Positions 17,411 through 26,394 are shown, counted from the first letter of the stretch. The stretch: DNA of 64,000 nucleotides from Segatella copri (GCF_026015295.1 NZ_JAPDUW010000002.1:62001-126000); one strand, 5' to 3'. The notes: generated from the sequence alone by a model not told the origin. Program-made: numbers and translations.

Positions 17411-18940
17411 ATGGAATATCCAAAGAGAAAAAAAATCAAAGGACATGAATCGTTTGACAACGTGATAGGTGCATTTTGTACAAACTTAATTAAGATTGTA
17501 AACAATATCAAACCAGAAGAAATGACAAATGGCAAAGTGTTCTTATGTGCGATTTCACGTAAGACACCAAGATTGCTGGATATGGTAAAACCACAGTTGT
17601 CGTCTATTTGGGATAAGTTGTACATATTTACAGAGATTGCGCTTCCGTTTATAAAATGGTCTGATATAAAGACCATTATATTGATGGATGACGCTATCTA
17701 TTTTGGTTCCACATTCAGTTATTATTATAATCTTATAAAATCGTATAATGATAATATCAACATCATTCCAATATGCTGTGTTAAAGCCTCAGAAGCATCC
17801 TTATCCTTTGAAAACAATTTAAAGGCAAGTATCCAACCAAGAGTATATGGTCATTATTTTGTAAAATCATTAGCTGAATGTTTTTGTGAAGAATATGCAC
17901 CCTTTGAGATAGAGTTTCCTGCATTGGAAATAGAACTGCCATATAACTCACCACAAGATATCAGTAATTTCTATGCCGAATTGTATAACAGGACGAAGAA
18001 AACATATAAAATAACGGCAATTGAGATAGATCAAGATGGACGAGGCTGTTTTGAGTTTGGTTGGAATATAGGATCAACTAGTGAATTAAGAAAAATACGT
18101 TTCTATATACGAGGTAATCGTTTAACTATATCCTCTATAACAGCTTATGATATTTCGCAAGAAGATTTAGATGGTACAATTGAGTGGAGAAATACCGAAT
18201 GCCTGAAAATATGGAATCTTGTAAAAAATGATATTTCCACCCTATATGATGACAGAGGAAAAGATAATGCATATTATAGAGTACTATGTATCTGGTATAA
18301 TTATATATGCTCGATTCTCGCCTTTTTGGAAAAGAGAAATATTCTAGAAGATGCTTTAAATAAAATATTTGGTATGACAGAATTCTCTTTTTCTGTGAAA
18401 CGTAATACATTAGAACAAGTCATTGGAACAAAAAACGCAGCAGAAGCATATTCTATTATAAATAACATGCTAGCTGAAGATATTGTAGAAAAGAAAGGTA
18501 CCAATTTCGTTTCTACAGTCCATAAACTAAGAGAGCAAGAACTTTTGCCTTCCAAATTTGAATATGAAGATTATTATTATGCTATGCAGAAAAAATATAT
18601 CGCTCAATGCCAAGGCAATTTAGAGGAAGAACTTACCAGTTTAATTTATCTTCAATGTGTGATGATAGATAAAATGAACAGGGATTTCATCGTCTTGGAC
18701 AATGAGAGATTGAAATACGGTCATACATTTTCTTCTATTAAGAATGTGCTAACTTTATATAGTAAAGCACCTCGCCAACAAGATTTTCTAAAAATTCATG
18801 CATGGGTTGACAAATACATCGACAGAGCCACGATAGTACCACAATATATTACTGTAAATACGGAAAATAATGGTAAAATATGGGTAAGAGCTATGCGCTC
18901 TGGAGAAAATGAACCCTTAATTCCGCAACACTATATTTAA
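17411..18940 (+). CDS. Phosphoribosyltransferase-like protein of unknown role
   Basis: 509 residues. Residues about 88-103 read TIILMDDAIYFGSTFS, which fits the PRPP-binding loop of phosphoribosyltransferases (hydrophobic strand, D-D, then G-S-T). Earlier VFLCAISRKTPRLLD would be the preceding strand and loop. The C-terminal half includes a stretch like a winged helix (about residues 330-370, LEQVIGTKNAAEAYSIINNM). No signal peptide or membrane span. The gene is AT-rich, stands alone between a sugar transporter and an IS1380 element, and looks recently acquired. PRTase-like domains occur in phage-defence and conflict proteins; that role here is a guess from context. Confidence 0.5.
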   Translation: MEYPKRKKIKGHESFDNVIGAFCTNLIKIVNNIKPEEMTNGKVFLCAISRKTPRLLDMVKPQLSSIWDKLYIFTEIALPFIKWSDIKTIILMDDAIYFGSTFSYYYNLIKSYNDNINIIPICCVKASEASLSFENNLKASIQPRVYGHYFVKSLAECFCEEYAPFEIEFPALEIELPYNSPQDISNFYAELYNRTKKTYKITAIEIDQDGRGCFEFGWNIGSTSELRKIRFYIRGNRLTISSITAYDISQEDLDGTIEWRNTECLKIWNLVKNDISTLYDDRGKDNAYYRVLCIWYNYICSILAFLEKRNILEDALNKIFGMTEFSFSVKRNTLEQVIGTKNAAEAYSIINNMLAEDIVEKKGTNFVSTVHKLREQELLPSKFEYEDYYYAMQKKYIAQCQGNLEEELTSLIYLQCVMIDKMNRDFIVLDNERLKYGHTFSSIKNVLTLYSKAPRQQDFLKIHAWVDKYIDRATIVPQYITVNTENNGKIWVRAMRSGENEPLIPQHYI

Positions 18941-18955
18941 CATTATTTATAAGTG

Positions 18956-20505
18956 CCTGAGCAACAAAAAGTTACCCAGGATTTTGCCATGTCAGAATTT
19001 TCACTTACCTTAGTGTTGCGAAAAGAAGACAAGCAAAACTCTAATATGACATGGCAAAGATACAAATAAAATCTGAGAAACTCACTCCTTTTGGGGGAAT
19101 TTTTTCGATTATGGAGCAATTTGATGCTCTTTTAGCTCAAACCATAGATTCCACCTTGGGATTGAGATGCACTATGTTTGGTTATCAATATAGCGAGATT
19201 CTACGCTCTCTGATGTGCGTATATCTTTGTGGTGGCTCATGTATTGAGGATGTTACAACTCACCTGATGAAACATTTGTCTCTTCATCCAACTCTTCGCA
19301 CTTGCAGCGCAGACACCATATTACGTGCTATCGAAGAACTGACTTTTAAGAGCATCACCTATAAGTCTGCTTCTGGCAAATCCTATGATTTCAATACTGC
19401 AGACAAGATGAACTGCTTACTGGTCAATGCCCTGCTTGCTACTGGTCAATTGAAATCCGGTCAAGAGTATGATTTTGACTTTGACCATCAGTTCATTGAA
19501 ACAGAGAAGTATGATGCAAAACCAACCTACAAGAAGTTCTTGGGCTATAGTCCAGGGGTGGCAGTCATTAACGACATGATTGTCGGTATTGAAAATAGAG
19601 ACGGTAACACAAACGTGCGCTTCAACCAAAGAGAGACTTTGGAAAGAATCTTCAAGCGATTGGAGGCTTCGGAAATATATATTTCTCGTGCCCGCATGGA
19701 TTGCGGCTCATGTTCGGAGGAAATCGTAGATATGGTAGAGGCTCATTGCAGGCATTTTTATATTCGTGCCAACAGATGCTCTTCTTTCTACGATTCCATG
19801 TTTGCCTTAACTGGATGGAAAACTGTTGAAATCAACGGTATTGAGTTTGAGTTGAATTCTATCCTTGTTGAGAAATGGAAAGGAAAACCGTATCGTCTTG
19901 TCATACAGAGACAAAGGCGAATAGATGGATACCTTGACATTTGGGAAGGCGAATATACCTACAGATGTATACTGACTAACGATTACAAGTCGAGTGCAAG
20001 AGACATCGTGGAATTCTACAATCTTCGTGGTGGCAAGGAACGCATCTTCGATGACATGAACAATGGCTTTGGCTGGAATCGATTGCCAAAATCGTTCATG
20101 GCACAGAATACTGTATTCCTGCTTATGACAGCTCTCATCAGAAACTTCTACAAAGCTATTATGCAGAGATTGAAAACCCATGAATTTGGATTGCGTGCCA
20201 CCAGCAGAATCAAGACCTTTGTTTTCAAGTTCATCTCTGTTCCTGCGAAATGGATTAAGACATCACGTAGGCATGTATTGAACATTTACTCAGACAACAA
20301 TGCTTATGCCAACCTGTTCAAGACAGACTTTGGTTAAAGACCATGCTTTTCTGGTTAAACCAGCGTATTACCTCAAGTCGCTTTATGGGGTAAGGGGATT
20401 TTGTGTCTGCGACATTTCTGTTGTGCAAGAAATATGTACAATAAAATGAATTTTGTCGCTTTGCAAGCAAAATCCCACTAAACCCTATAGGTTGCGGATT
20501 TGAGG
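18956..20505 (+). mobile_element. IS1380-family insertion sequence
   Basis: The element encloses one transposase gene. Imperfect terminal inverted repeats are proposed from CCTGAGCAAC...GGATTTTGC at 18956 and the complement of GCAAAATCCCACTAAACCC...GTTGCGGATTTGAGG ending at 20505. Boundaries are approximate, and no clear target duplication is seen. Confidence 0.6.
19051..20337 (+). CDS. IS1380-family DDE transposase
   Basis: 428 residues. The DDE triad can be placed as FDFDHQFIETE (first D), SRARMDCGS (second D) and YNLRGGKERIFDDMNNGFGW (E in the Y-x2-R-x3-E-x6-K-like signature region). Length and N-terminal text (LTPFGGIFSIMEQFDALLAQ) fit the IS1380 family. It appears intact, so the element may be active. 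It sits just 3' of the phosphoribosyltransferase-like gene and did not interrupt it. Confidence 0.9.
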   Translation: MAKIQIKSEKLTPFGGIFSIMEQFDALLAQTIDSTLGLRCTMFGYQYSEILRSLMCVYLCGGSCIEDVTTHLMKHLSLHPTLRTCSADTILRAIEELTFKSITYKSASGKSYDFNTADKMNCLLVNALLATGQLKSGQEYDFDFDHQFIETEKYDAKPTYKKFLGYSPGVAVINDMIVGIENRDGNTNVRFNQRETLERIFKRLEASEIYISRARMDCGSCSEEIVDMVEAHCRHFYIRANRCSSFYDSMFALTGWKTVEINGIEFELNSILVEKWKGKPYRLVIQRQRRIDGYLDIWEGEYTYRCILTNDYKSSARDIVEFYNLRGGKERIFDDMNNGFGWNRLPKSFMAQNTVFLLMTALIRNFYKAIMQRLKTHEFGLRATSRIKTFVFKFISVPAKWIKTSRRHVLNIYSDNNAYANLFKTDFG

Positions 20506-20765
20506 TGAACATGATTTCATTGGAAATTGGTGCAGATTCCTAAGACATCACCAAATTTTTGAGAGCTTTTTTGTGTTAAAATAAGCAAAATAGCCCCCAG
20601 AAAGCATATAGTCATACCTACCCCTGTAGCAGAAGAAGACATTTTTTGACTTTTCTGTTACAAAAAAAACGATACGGAACTCTTTCTTTTAATAGCTTTT
20701 TGCTCGATTCCTAATTAGTTATCCGTATCTGTCCTCACAAGACTATAAGAGACAATGGTACATTG

Positions 20766-21812
20766 TCATAGTTCACTTGCTTTGGACTTTTCAATATGTA
20801 AGTTCTTTCTGTCGTCAGAGGTGTTCAACACTTCCCATTTTCTCTTTTGCTTGCCTATGGCAAACATTCTGCAAATGAGCTTAAACTTGACGGCATTCAA
20901 TGCCTTACGCTTAGTATCAGAATCTTTTCTGCCTCCTAACTTTCGATTATAAAACATTTGCATTTCCACATCGTACTCAACAGCTCTCAATGCCGCCATA
21001 GACAGGTCAGCTTTCACTTGACCGTTACAGTGTGCGGAAGGTCGGGCACGCCATTTCACACTGGTACCAGAAGTGTGACTGCATGGAGCTACGCCAACAT
21101 ATCTCGCATATTGCCGAGCTGTGTCAAAAGCGGTAAAGTTTCGTGTGATGGCAATTATGTTTGTTGCATTGACAAAACCAATTCCTGGTATCGTCAACAG
21201 ATTCTGAAAAGTGTCAAAGACATCTTCCTCCTTGGACATTAATTCACACTCTTCCTGATCTATCTTCTCAATGTCATGATTGAGCTTTTTAATGTAGCTC
21301 TCATACATGGCAGAATCCTCTTTCGTTTCAAACATCTGCATTCGGTTCATAAAGTTTGTCCGTTGCTCCACAAGGAACTTACGCTCATTGACAAGTTGCT
21401 TCAATTGTTGCATAGCCTTGCTTGGCAACTTGTATGGCTTGGCACATTCCGTGCCATCATAACGATAGAGGAAGTCAGCTATCTTTGCAGAGTCATTCTT
21501 GTCTCGCTTATCTATTGTCCCCATAGGATGATGTTTTACTATACGTGTACTAAGCATACAGAAAGAGTAATTCTTGGACGTGAGGAATTTTTCCAAGTCC
21601 AAGGAGTAGCAACCTGTAAATTCCATGCCAAACAGGGCTTGGGAAAGTACCACACGGCTCTTTTTGAGCCATGAGCACATATCGCCAAATCCCTTGCGAG
21701 TGTTGTTGAACACCTCATGAGGGAACATTTTGATGTTGGTGTCCTCACGAAATATAGATACATCTATGACATTTTTAGAGATGTCAATGCCTACAAATGA
21801 TTTATTTTTCAT
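20766..21812 (-). CDS. IS110-family recombinase (copy 1)
   Basis: 348 residues. N-terminal GIDISKNVIDVSIF begins the DEDD RuvC-like domain, DKRDKNDSAKIADFL supplies the later acidic residues, and LLTIPGIGFVNATNIIAIT plus ARYVGVAPCSHTSGTS belong to the C-terminal Transposase_20 domain with its catalytic serine region. IS110 enzymes recombine DNA with guidance from a structured RNA made in the noncoding end. The gene appears complete. It and the next IS110 gene point the same way but are only about 35% alike by eye, so they are different elements lying next to each other. Confidence 0.9.
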   Translation of the reverse strand: MKNKSFVGIDISKNVIDVSIFREDTNIKMFPHEVFNNTRKGFGDMCSWLKKSRVVLSQALFGMEFTGCYSLDLEKFLTSKNYSFCMLSTRIVKHHPMGTIDKRDKNDSAKIADFLYRYDGTECAKPYKLPSKAMQQLKQLVNERKFLVEQRTNFMNRMQMFETKEDSAMYESYIKKLNHDIEKIDQEECELMSKEEDVFDTFQNLLTIPGIGFVNATNIIAITRNFTAFDTARQYARYVGVAPCSHTSGTSVKWRARPSAHCNGQVKADLSMAALRAVEYDVEMQMFYNRKLGGRKDSDTKRKALNAVKFKLICRMFAIGKQKRKWEVLNTSDDRKNLHIEKSKASEL

Positions 21813-21824
21813 ATCTTTGCACCG

Positions 21825-22022
21825 CTTTACGAAAGGAACTCTCTATGTCAGGATAAGCCAAATCTTTTAAAAGCTGGGACGGACAGCTAATTCCCTAAAA
21901 GGCACTGAGTCTGACATTTCGGGCAGAGGAGACTATATCAAGGGAAAGGGCTTTGCCTAAGATTAAAAAGTTCACTACCTCTGTCTGGAGTTCCTTCCTT
22001 TTGAGGATTCCTCGCAAAGGTA
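21825..22022 (-). ncRNA. Candidate IS110 bridge RNA region (copy 1)
   Basis: A - strand promoter box TACCTTTG (22022-22015) fires toward the recombinase through about 190 noncoding bases. IS110-group elements are known to make a bridge RNA from this left end that pairs with donor and target DNA. The stretch has several short complementary segments but I cannot fold it reliably by eye. Confidence 0.4.
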
Positions 22023-22078
22023 GTGCCAAAAGCAACCAAGAGACTCTATCATGGTATAGTGATGGTCTTAAAACACTG

Positions 22079-23131
22079 TTAGTTCACTCCTGGTTGCTTG
22101 TTTTTCCCATTTCGATAATTGTCCGTCTCCACATACGGAGTACCTCGTTTTATAACGGCAAACATACGGAGTATCATCTTAAACTTGATTGCATTAAACA
22201 CTATTCCACTGCATTTCTCCTTTCTCTTGCGTTCCCAGTAATCTCTGATGTTCGGAATGTGCTGCATGCAAACCAAACAGGCAATGGACAAATCTGCCTT
22301 TGCCTGTTTAAAACCTTTCTTAGAGACTGACGAGCCTTTTCTCACAGATGTACCAGATTCTTTCTTGAAAGGAGCGACACCAATATAGCAAGCGTATTTA
22401 CGTGGGTTATCTATTGCCATGAAGTTTTCGGTCAAGACAATGGTTTCAAGTGCGACAACACGCCCAATACCAGGTATTGATGTCAGCAGGGAAAAGTTCT
22501 TGCTGATGTCCGCATCTTCTTTTATGTACATGTCAATTTCATTGTCTATGCCTTTAAGTGCATCATTGAGCGTTTTAAGTTGCCCATTCTTACGTTCCAC
22601 AGACAAATCTGTGTCATACGCACATATATCATGAAGCTGCTGCTTGTAAAGGACTGACTGCTTGACTGTCTGCTTGCGTTCCGCCAAAAGCCTCTTCAAC
22701 TTAAAATATACAGGAGAAGGAAGTTTTGATGGGTTGCGAAGAATCTTTCTGTGGTTCTGCTCACAGTAAATGGCTATGCGGAAAGAATCAAGCTCGTCAG
22801 TCTTGATGCGGTCGAGCGAACGCAGTCCATCATCCAAGTCTGGCTCAAAGCGATGCATCTTGCGAGGTTCCACCATCCTATAAATATAATGTTTCTCTTC
22901 CAACCACAGTCTAAAGTTTTGGGTGTAAAGTCCTGTATATTCCATACAGAACAAGACTATATCAAACCCCTTGCTTACCTTTGCCACCCATGAACCAATT
23001 TTCTTGAAACCTGCATTGTTGTTGCTCACCTTTATATGGGCTTTCTTCCAATCAATGCTTTCTCCGTCATAATAAGCAAGGTCGAGAGTCTGCTTTGAGA
23101 CATCCACGCCTATGTAAAGTTCTTTATCCAT
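22079..23131 (-). CDS. IS110-family recombinase (copy 2)
   Basis: 350 residues. The DEDD N-terminus reads LYIGVDVSKQTLDLAYY, with DRIKTDELDSFRIAIY as the second acidic cluster; the C-terminal part has LLTSIPGIGRVVALETI and ACYIGVAPFKKESGTS. It looks complete. It lies between the first IS110 copy and the conjugative-element genes. Its 5' noncoding end has its own promoter (see separate entry). Confidence 0.9.
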   Translation of the reverse strand: MDKELYIGVDVSKQTLDLAYYDGESIDWKKAHIKVSNNNAGFKKIGSWVAKVSKGFDIVLFCMEYTGLYTQNFRLWLEEKHYIYRMVEPRKMHRFEPDLDDGLRSLDRIKTDELDSFRIAIYCEQNHRKILRNPSKLPSPVYFKLKRLLAERKQTVKQSVLYKQQLHDICAYDTDLSVERKNGQLKTLNDALKGIDNEIDMYIKEDADISKNFSLLTSIPGIGRVVALETIVLTENFMAIDNPRKYACYIGVAPFKKESGTSVRKGSSVSKKGFKQAKADLSIACLVCMQHIPNIRDYWERKRKEKCSGIVFNAIKFKMILRMFAVIKRGTPYVETDNYRNGKNKQPGVN

Positions 23132-23139
23132 AATTTTGA

Positions 23140-23283
23140 CATTTAATAGTTAAATGGAATCAAGAAAGTTGGCTGGATTATATAAGGACTATGACATGAG
23201 AAAGGGCATACCTTGAAAGAAAGATAGTTCACCTTAACACCCATTAACCAAATATCCTAACTTGATTCCTGGGTGCAAAGGTA
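23140..23283 (-). ncRNA. Candidate IS110 bridge RNA region (copy 2)
   Basis: The - strand box TACCTTTG (23283-23276) would start a transcript of about 130 bases ahead of the recombinase ATG at 23131. Position, promoter and length fit an IS110 bridge RNA. Pairing loops could not be assigned without the element's exact ends. Confidence 0.45.
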
Positions 23284-23333
23284 AAAGAAAGAAAGTGGCG
23301 GAACGAATTTTCATCGCTCCGCCGATATGGATT

Positions 23334-24611
23334 TCATGTCGTTGCAACCATTCGTTGCTCTATAAGTCTTGCATTGCTGTTCACCAAGTTGATGATGTCG
23401 GCATGGTGCTCGGTGTCCTTGTTCTGTAGTCCGTGGCATTGTACGACTTTCATCTGTTCGAGTGAAAACTCCACGGTCTCAACCCTTTGTTCGGCTATTC
23501 TTGCAGAGAAGATGATGCAGTCGGGATTGAGTGAGTAGTTTGTACCGCTGCCTACGCAATGGTGCATCGCCTTACCCTCAAGAACGTGCTCCCTGACGCT
23601 TTCAAGCATTCTCACCACGATATTGCCGTCCGTGAACATCAAACCGAAGAAACGGCTCTTCATTTCCTTGAACTTGTCCTCGTTCTTCAATGCCTTGCGT
23701 ATCTCCTCCTCGGTGCGCTCCTTTTCTTTCTTTGCTCTGATTTTCTCGGATATTCTGTCGTGCTCGGCTTCAAGGTTGTCGGGACAAATGTAATGTGGAC
23801 TTCTGATGTCCTTGCCCATTTCTACCAACATACAGATGTAGTCCGCCCATTTGCCGATGTCTGTAATAAGGTAATGGTTGCGGTTGGCTATCTTGTAGGC
23901 ATTCCAACAAGTTTCCAAGTGCCGTGGGTGGTCTATGAAGTGGCGGACGTGTCCGTAACGACATTGTTTCATCATCGTTTCGATGCGGTGGTCTGTCAGC
24001 ATCGCCTTGAACAATGTAAGCGGTTCGATGCCGTGAAACGCTCCGTCAAAGCCGTTGCGCCATATCTGAGGAATGACTTTCATATCGGGGCAGACCGGAA
24101 ATGAAGCAATATGCTGATAGGTGGTGTTGTCCCTGCGCAGTTCAATGTCGGAGTCGTAGCAGAACGTGTCCATATAGATACCCATTGTGCGCTTGCGTGC
24201 CATAACCTCCACCTTGCCTTTCTCGTTCATCCAATAGCGTGCCACCTCCCAACAAAAGATGTCTGCCTTTTGTCCCTTGCGGTAGTAGGCTTTCATCTGA
24301 TATGCTCGCATAAGTTGCAGTCCCTTACGCTCGGTGAGTACGCTGAAATAGGTAGAAGACATTGCCTTCTGTCGCTTGGTGCGCTGCACTTCCAACTTTG
24401 CCTTACACTTCGGGCAGACACATTTGTCCGCATCATCGTCCGTAGTCCAAGTGTGTCCGCAGTCCATGCAGGTGGTCTGTCCGTGCTTCAACTGAAAGGC
24501 ATAGTGGTCAAGACATTCACGGAATGCCCATTGCATTTGCGCTCCCTTGATAGGTCGTAACCCCTTGTTTGAGGTTACGACTTGCTTCTGATATTTCGTT
24601 CTTGGTTTCAT
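23334..24611 (-). CDS. PcfJ-like protein
   Basis: 425 residues. The N-terminus has a zinc-ribbon pattern: CMDCGHTW and later CVCPKCKAK. The C-terminus contains the family text LEGKAMHHCVGSGTNYSLNP followed by a short RIAEQRVETVEFS strand pair. PcfJ-type proteins are carried by conjugative plasmids and transposons; their biochemical function is not settled. The start overlaps the PcfK stop by 4 bases (24608-24611), so the two are translationally coupled. Confidence 0.85.
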   Translation of the reverse strand: MKPRTKYQKQVVTSNKGLRPIKGAQMQWAFRECLDHYAFQLKHGQTTCMDCGHTWTTDDDADKCVCPKCKAKLEVQRTKRQKAMSSTYFSVLTERKGLQLMRAYQMKAYYRKGQKADIFCWEVARYWMNEKGKVEVMARKRTMGIYMDTFCYDSDIELRRDNTTYQHIASFPVCPDMKVIPQIWRNGFDGAFHGIEPLTLFKAMLTDHRIETMMKQCRYGHVRHFIDHPRHLETCWNAYKIANRNHYLITDIGKWADYICMLVEMGKDIRSPHYICPDNLEAEHDRISEKIRAKKEKERTEEEIRKALKNEDKFKEMKSRFFGLMFTDGNIVVRMLESVREHVLEGKAMHHCVGSGTNYSLNPDCIIFSARIAEQRVETVEFSLEQMKVVQCHGLQNKDTEHHADIINLVNSNARLIEQRMVATT

Positions 24612-25033
24612 AACGTGTCGAATAATGATGGTTGGTGTACTTCTGCTTCCGTTCTCTGTGAGGTGCGCTTGGCGGTATCTCTGTTACGCATCTTGTTCAT
24701 CTGCTCTTGCTGATATTGGCGGATGGCTTCCTGTCTTGCCTGTGCCTTCTCCTCCTCTGTGAGTTCGATGTGGTGGTTAACAGACACTTGGCAGTTCAAT
24801 GGTTTTCCTACCTCGATGTCCTTCTCCTCGTAGTAGTGGATGGCTTGCCCATATATCTCGTCATCGCAAAAGCCGTTGCAACCGCTCTTCTGCACCCAAT
24901 TAAGTATGTAGGTGACGCAATCGTCTATGTTCTTGTCGTGGTTGTCATACTTGGCTGCAAAGAGTTCGTCCTCCATAGCACGCTCCTCCAAATAGGCTTG
25001 TATGGTTCTCTTGAAATATTCTGTAGTGTTCAT
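24608..25033 (-). CDS. PcfK-like protein
   Basis: 141 residues: MNTTEYFKRTIQAYLEERA, a helical middle with NIDDCVTYILNWVQKSGCNG and a Gln/Glu/Lys-rich C-terminal helix (about residues 95-120) that may form a coiled coil. It ends PSLFDTL. This fits the PcfK family, always found beside pcfJ in conjugative elements. Soluble cytoplasmic protein; no catalytic motif seen. Confidence 0.85.
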   Translation of the reverse strand: MNTTEYFKRTIQAYLEERAMEDELFAAKYDNHDKNIDDCVTYILNWVQKSGCNGFCDDEIYGQAIHYYEEKDIEVGKPLNCQVSVNHHIELTEEEKAQARQEAIRQYQQEQMNKMRNRDTAKRTSQRTEAEVHQPSLFDTL

Positions 25034-25056
25034 ATCTGATGTTGTTAAAGGGTTCG

Positions 25057-25296
25057 TTACTCATGATAGATGATGTCGCAGTCCTCAACTTCTGTAGGCA
25101 GTCCGAAGAACGGATAATGGCTGAAGTAAGGTTCTGTGCACATGTCCTCGTTGTATCTCGGACTTACTATCTCAATATTGTTCTTGCGCATGGTTTCGTC
25201 CACCATACGGATTTCCTCGTCTGTCAGTCCGCTTGCATCGCCGTTGATGATGTAGCAGAGTGCCCATGTAGGTATCGCTTCAATGCTTCTGTTCAT
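25057..25296 (-). CDS. Small conserved conjugative-element protein
   Basis: 79 residues: MNRSIEAIPTWALCYIINGD, then ASGLTDEEIRMVDETMRKNN and a Cys/Phe/Tyr-containing tail. I recognise the pattern as a small protein often placed beside pcfK in Bacteroidales elements, but know no function. It lies 23 bp before the PcfK gene on the same strand. Confidence 0.7.
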   Translation of the reverse strand: MNRSIEAIPTWALCYIINGDASGLTDEEIRMVDETMRKNNIEIVSPRYNEDMCTEPYFSHYPFFGLPTEVEDCDIIYHE

Positions 25297-25308
25297 ATCG
25301 CTTGTTCT

Positions 25309-25524
25309 TTAAAGTGTTAATAACCAAATGAATGTTCCAATCAGTACCACCATAGAAAGAATGGAAATGATGATGCCGAAGATGAACTTCACAATTCCCA
25401 ATATGACTTCACCGACCATGCAGAGAGCCATATATCCCAACCAAGCCACCAAAGTGATGAGGGTTGAGCCGACTGCGGAGAGTAATCTCCACCAAGTCTG
25501 TGTTATATTGATGTTTGTTGTCAT
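25309..25524 (-). CDS. Small membrane protein of the conjugative element
   Basis: 71 residues, with two strongly hydrophobic segments (about residues 18-45 and 46-70) and a short polar N-terminus (MTTNINITQTWWRLLSAVG). It heads the four-gene - strand module, 12 bp before the 79-residue gene. Likely an inner-membrane protein; function unknown. Confidence 0.65.
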   Translation of the reverse strand: MTTNINITQTWWRLLSAVGSTLITLVAWLGYMALCMVGEVILGIVKFIFGIIISILSMVVLIGTFIWLLTL

Positions 25525-25774
25525 ATAGCCTTGAATTAAATTTATTTGCGGTTCCAGGAACTGAAGGGAAGTTCTCGTTTCTTCACCTTTTTGTCGCTCC
25601 CTTTTCCGACATTTTTTTTTGCGTCTTCCTGTCGCATCGGTCGTTTCGTTTCAGGTGCCTTTCAAGGGCGGCGAGGCTGGAAATACAAGGTTTTTCGGAA
25701 AAATACTACCCAACGGTGTGGAGATTTTTTCGAAAACCGAAGGCTCGACCTTTTATTTCCAAAGCCCACTGCCA

Positions 25775-25782
25775 TACCTTTG
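25775..25782 (+). promoter_or_regulatory. Promoter -7 box, + strand
   Basis: TACCTTTG followed by CACC fits the Bacteroidetes -7 consensus. It would drive the two small frames at 25850 and 26064 and read into the hairpin region beyond. No good -33 element was identified. Confidence 0.45.
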
Positions 25783-25849
25783 CACCTGCACGATAACGGT
25801 TGATGCCAAAAGGAAAGACCTTGTGGAGGAAAGAAAATCAGAGCGGCAA

Positions 25850-26080
25850 ATGAAAATAGAAACTTCACGGAAGTTTTTGGACTGTACGATTATCGCATAC
25901 CCATTTCTGAGAAATGGATACAATTACTGTCTTGCAAATGTTTTTAGGAAAATGGAAATCGCATACAAGAATGGCACAGCCTTCAGAGAAATTCCGGTGA
26001 AAGAAGAGTATGGCTTGTCCATGCTTCTTGCATCGGGTTTTCTCCAAGGCTGTGCTGCCAAGCATGAAAGTGGTCGTTGA
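25850..26080 (+). CDS. Hypothetical 76-residue protein
   Basis: Starts MKIETSRKFLDCTIIAYPFL and ends AAKHESGR. It follows a -7 promoter box by about 70 bp. A cysteine-containing, mildly basic small protein with no recognised domain. Its coding status is supported only by promoter position and an uninterrupted frame. It overlaps the next small frame by 17 bases. Confidence 0.3.
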   Translation: MKIETSRKFLDCTIIAYPFLRNGYNYCLANVFRKMEIAYKNGTAFREIPVKEEYGLSMLLASGFLQGCAAKHESGR

Positions 26081-26162
26081 GGTTTACATCAATGACTTCT
26101 TTCTTGCGGTGGAGTATGCAAACAAAATGGTACGGCAAATCAAGGAATGGTGTTTCTTTTGA
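26064..26162 (+). CDS. Hypothetical 32-residue protein
   Basis: Reads MKVVVEVYINDFFLAVEYAN, then KMVRQIKEWCFF and stop. The stop codon lies inside the left arm of a terminator-like hairpin (26150-26194). Coding is uncertain; it is listed because the frame, the overlap with the 76-residue frame and the terminator form a plausible small operon. Confidence 0.25.
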   Translation: MKVVVEVYINDFFLAVEYANKMVRQIKEWCFF

Positions 26163-26194
26163 TCGGTTAGCCTGCAACCGACAAAAAGAAACAC
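26150..26194 (+). terminator. Strong hairpin, probable terminator
   Basis: GTGTTTCTTTT (26150-26160) pairs with AAAAGAAACAC (26184-26194), and inside it TCGGTT pairs with AACCGA. A T-run (CTTTTCC) follows. The stem is 11 plus 6 bp. Confidence 0.6.
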
Positions 26195-26217
26195 TTTTCC
26201 TCATGCCGTACTACTGA

Positions 26218-26251
26218 GACATGAAAGGGTGGCGTGCCACTGTTTCATGTC
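26218..26251. repeat. Inverted repeat (hairpin 2 of 3)
   Basis: GACATGAAA (26218-26226) pairs with TTTCATGTC (26243-26251), with TGGC/GCCA pairing inside. It stands between two other hairpins with no clear gene. Confidence 0.6.
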
Positions 26252-26312
26252 GTTTGGATTGTGCGATAAAAATGGAACTGCGAGTTGTGGCTATAAAAAT
26301 CAGCCGTTGTCA

Positions 26313-26394
26313 GCACGGCAAACAAAGAAAAGTCCTTGGCAGTATAGTCTTGAAGCATTTCAAGGCATACTGTCAAGGATTTTTCTTGCCGTGC
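26313..26394. repeat. 82-base near-perfect hairpin (hairpin 3 of 3)
   Basis: GCACGGCAA at 26313 pairs with TTGCCGTGC at 26386, and the inner arms (GAAAAGTCCTTGGCAGTAT with the matching right arm) pair over about 25 more bases, several as G-U wobble. A five-base bulge lies on the left arm. The wobble pairs suggest selection on an RNA rather than on DNA symmetry. Confidence 0.6.

Larger units (their letters stand above)
23334..25524 (-). mobile_element. Remnant of a Bacteroidales conjugative element (PcfK-PcfJ module)
   Basis: Four consecutive - strand genes (71-residue membrane protein, 79-residue protein, PcfK-like, PcfJ-like) form a module seen in CTnDOT-like elements. No tra, mob, integrase or exc genes accompany it, so this is a fragment. 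It is richer in G+C than the flanking island genes. The IS110 copy 2 begins right after the PcfJ stop. Confidence 0.7.

Noticed and set aside
23559..24104. 181-codon + strand frame opposite PcfJ
   Set aside because: Antisense shadow of the PcfJ coding sequence.
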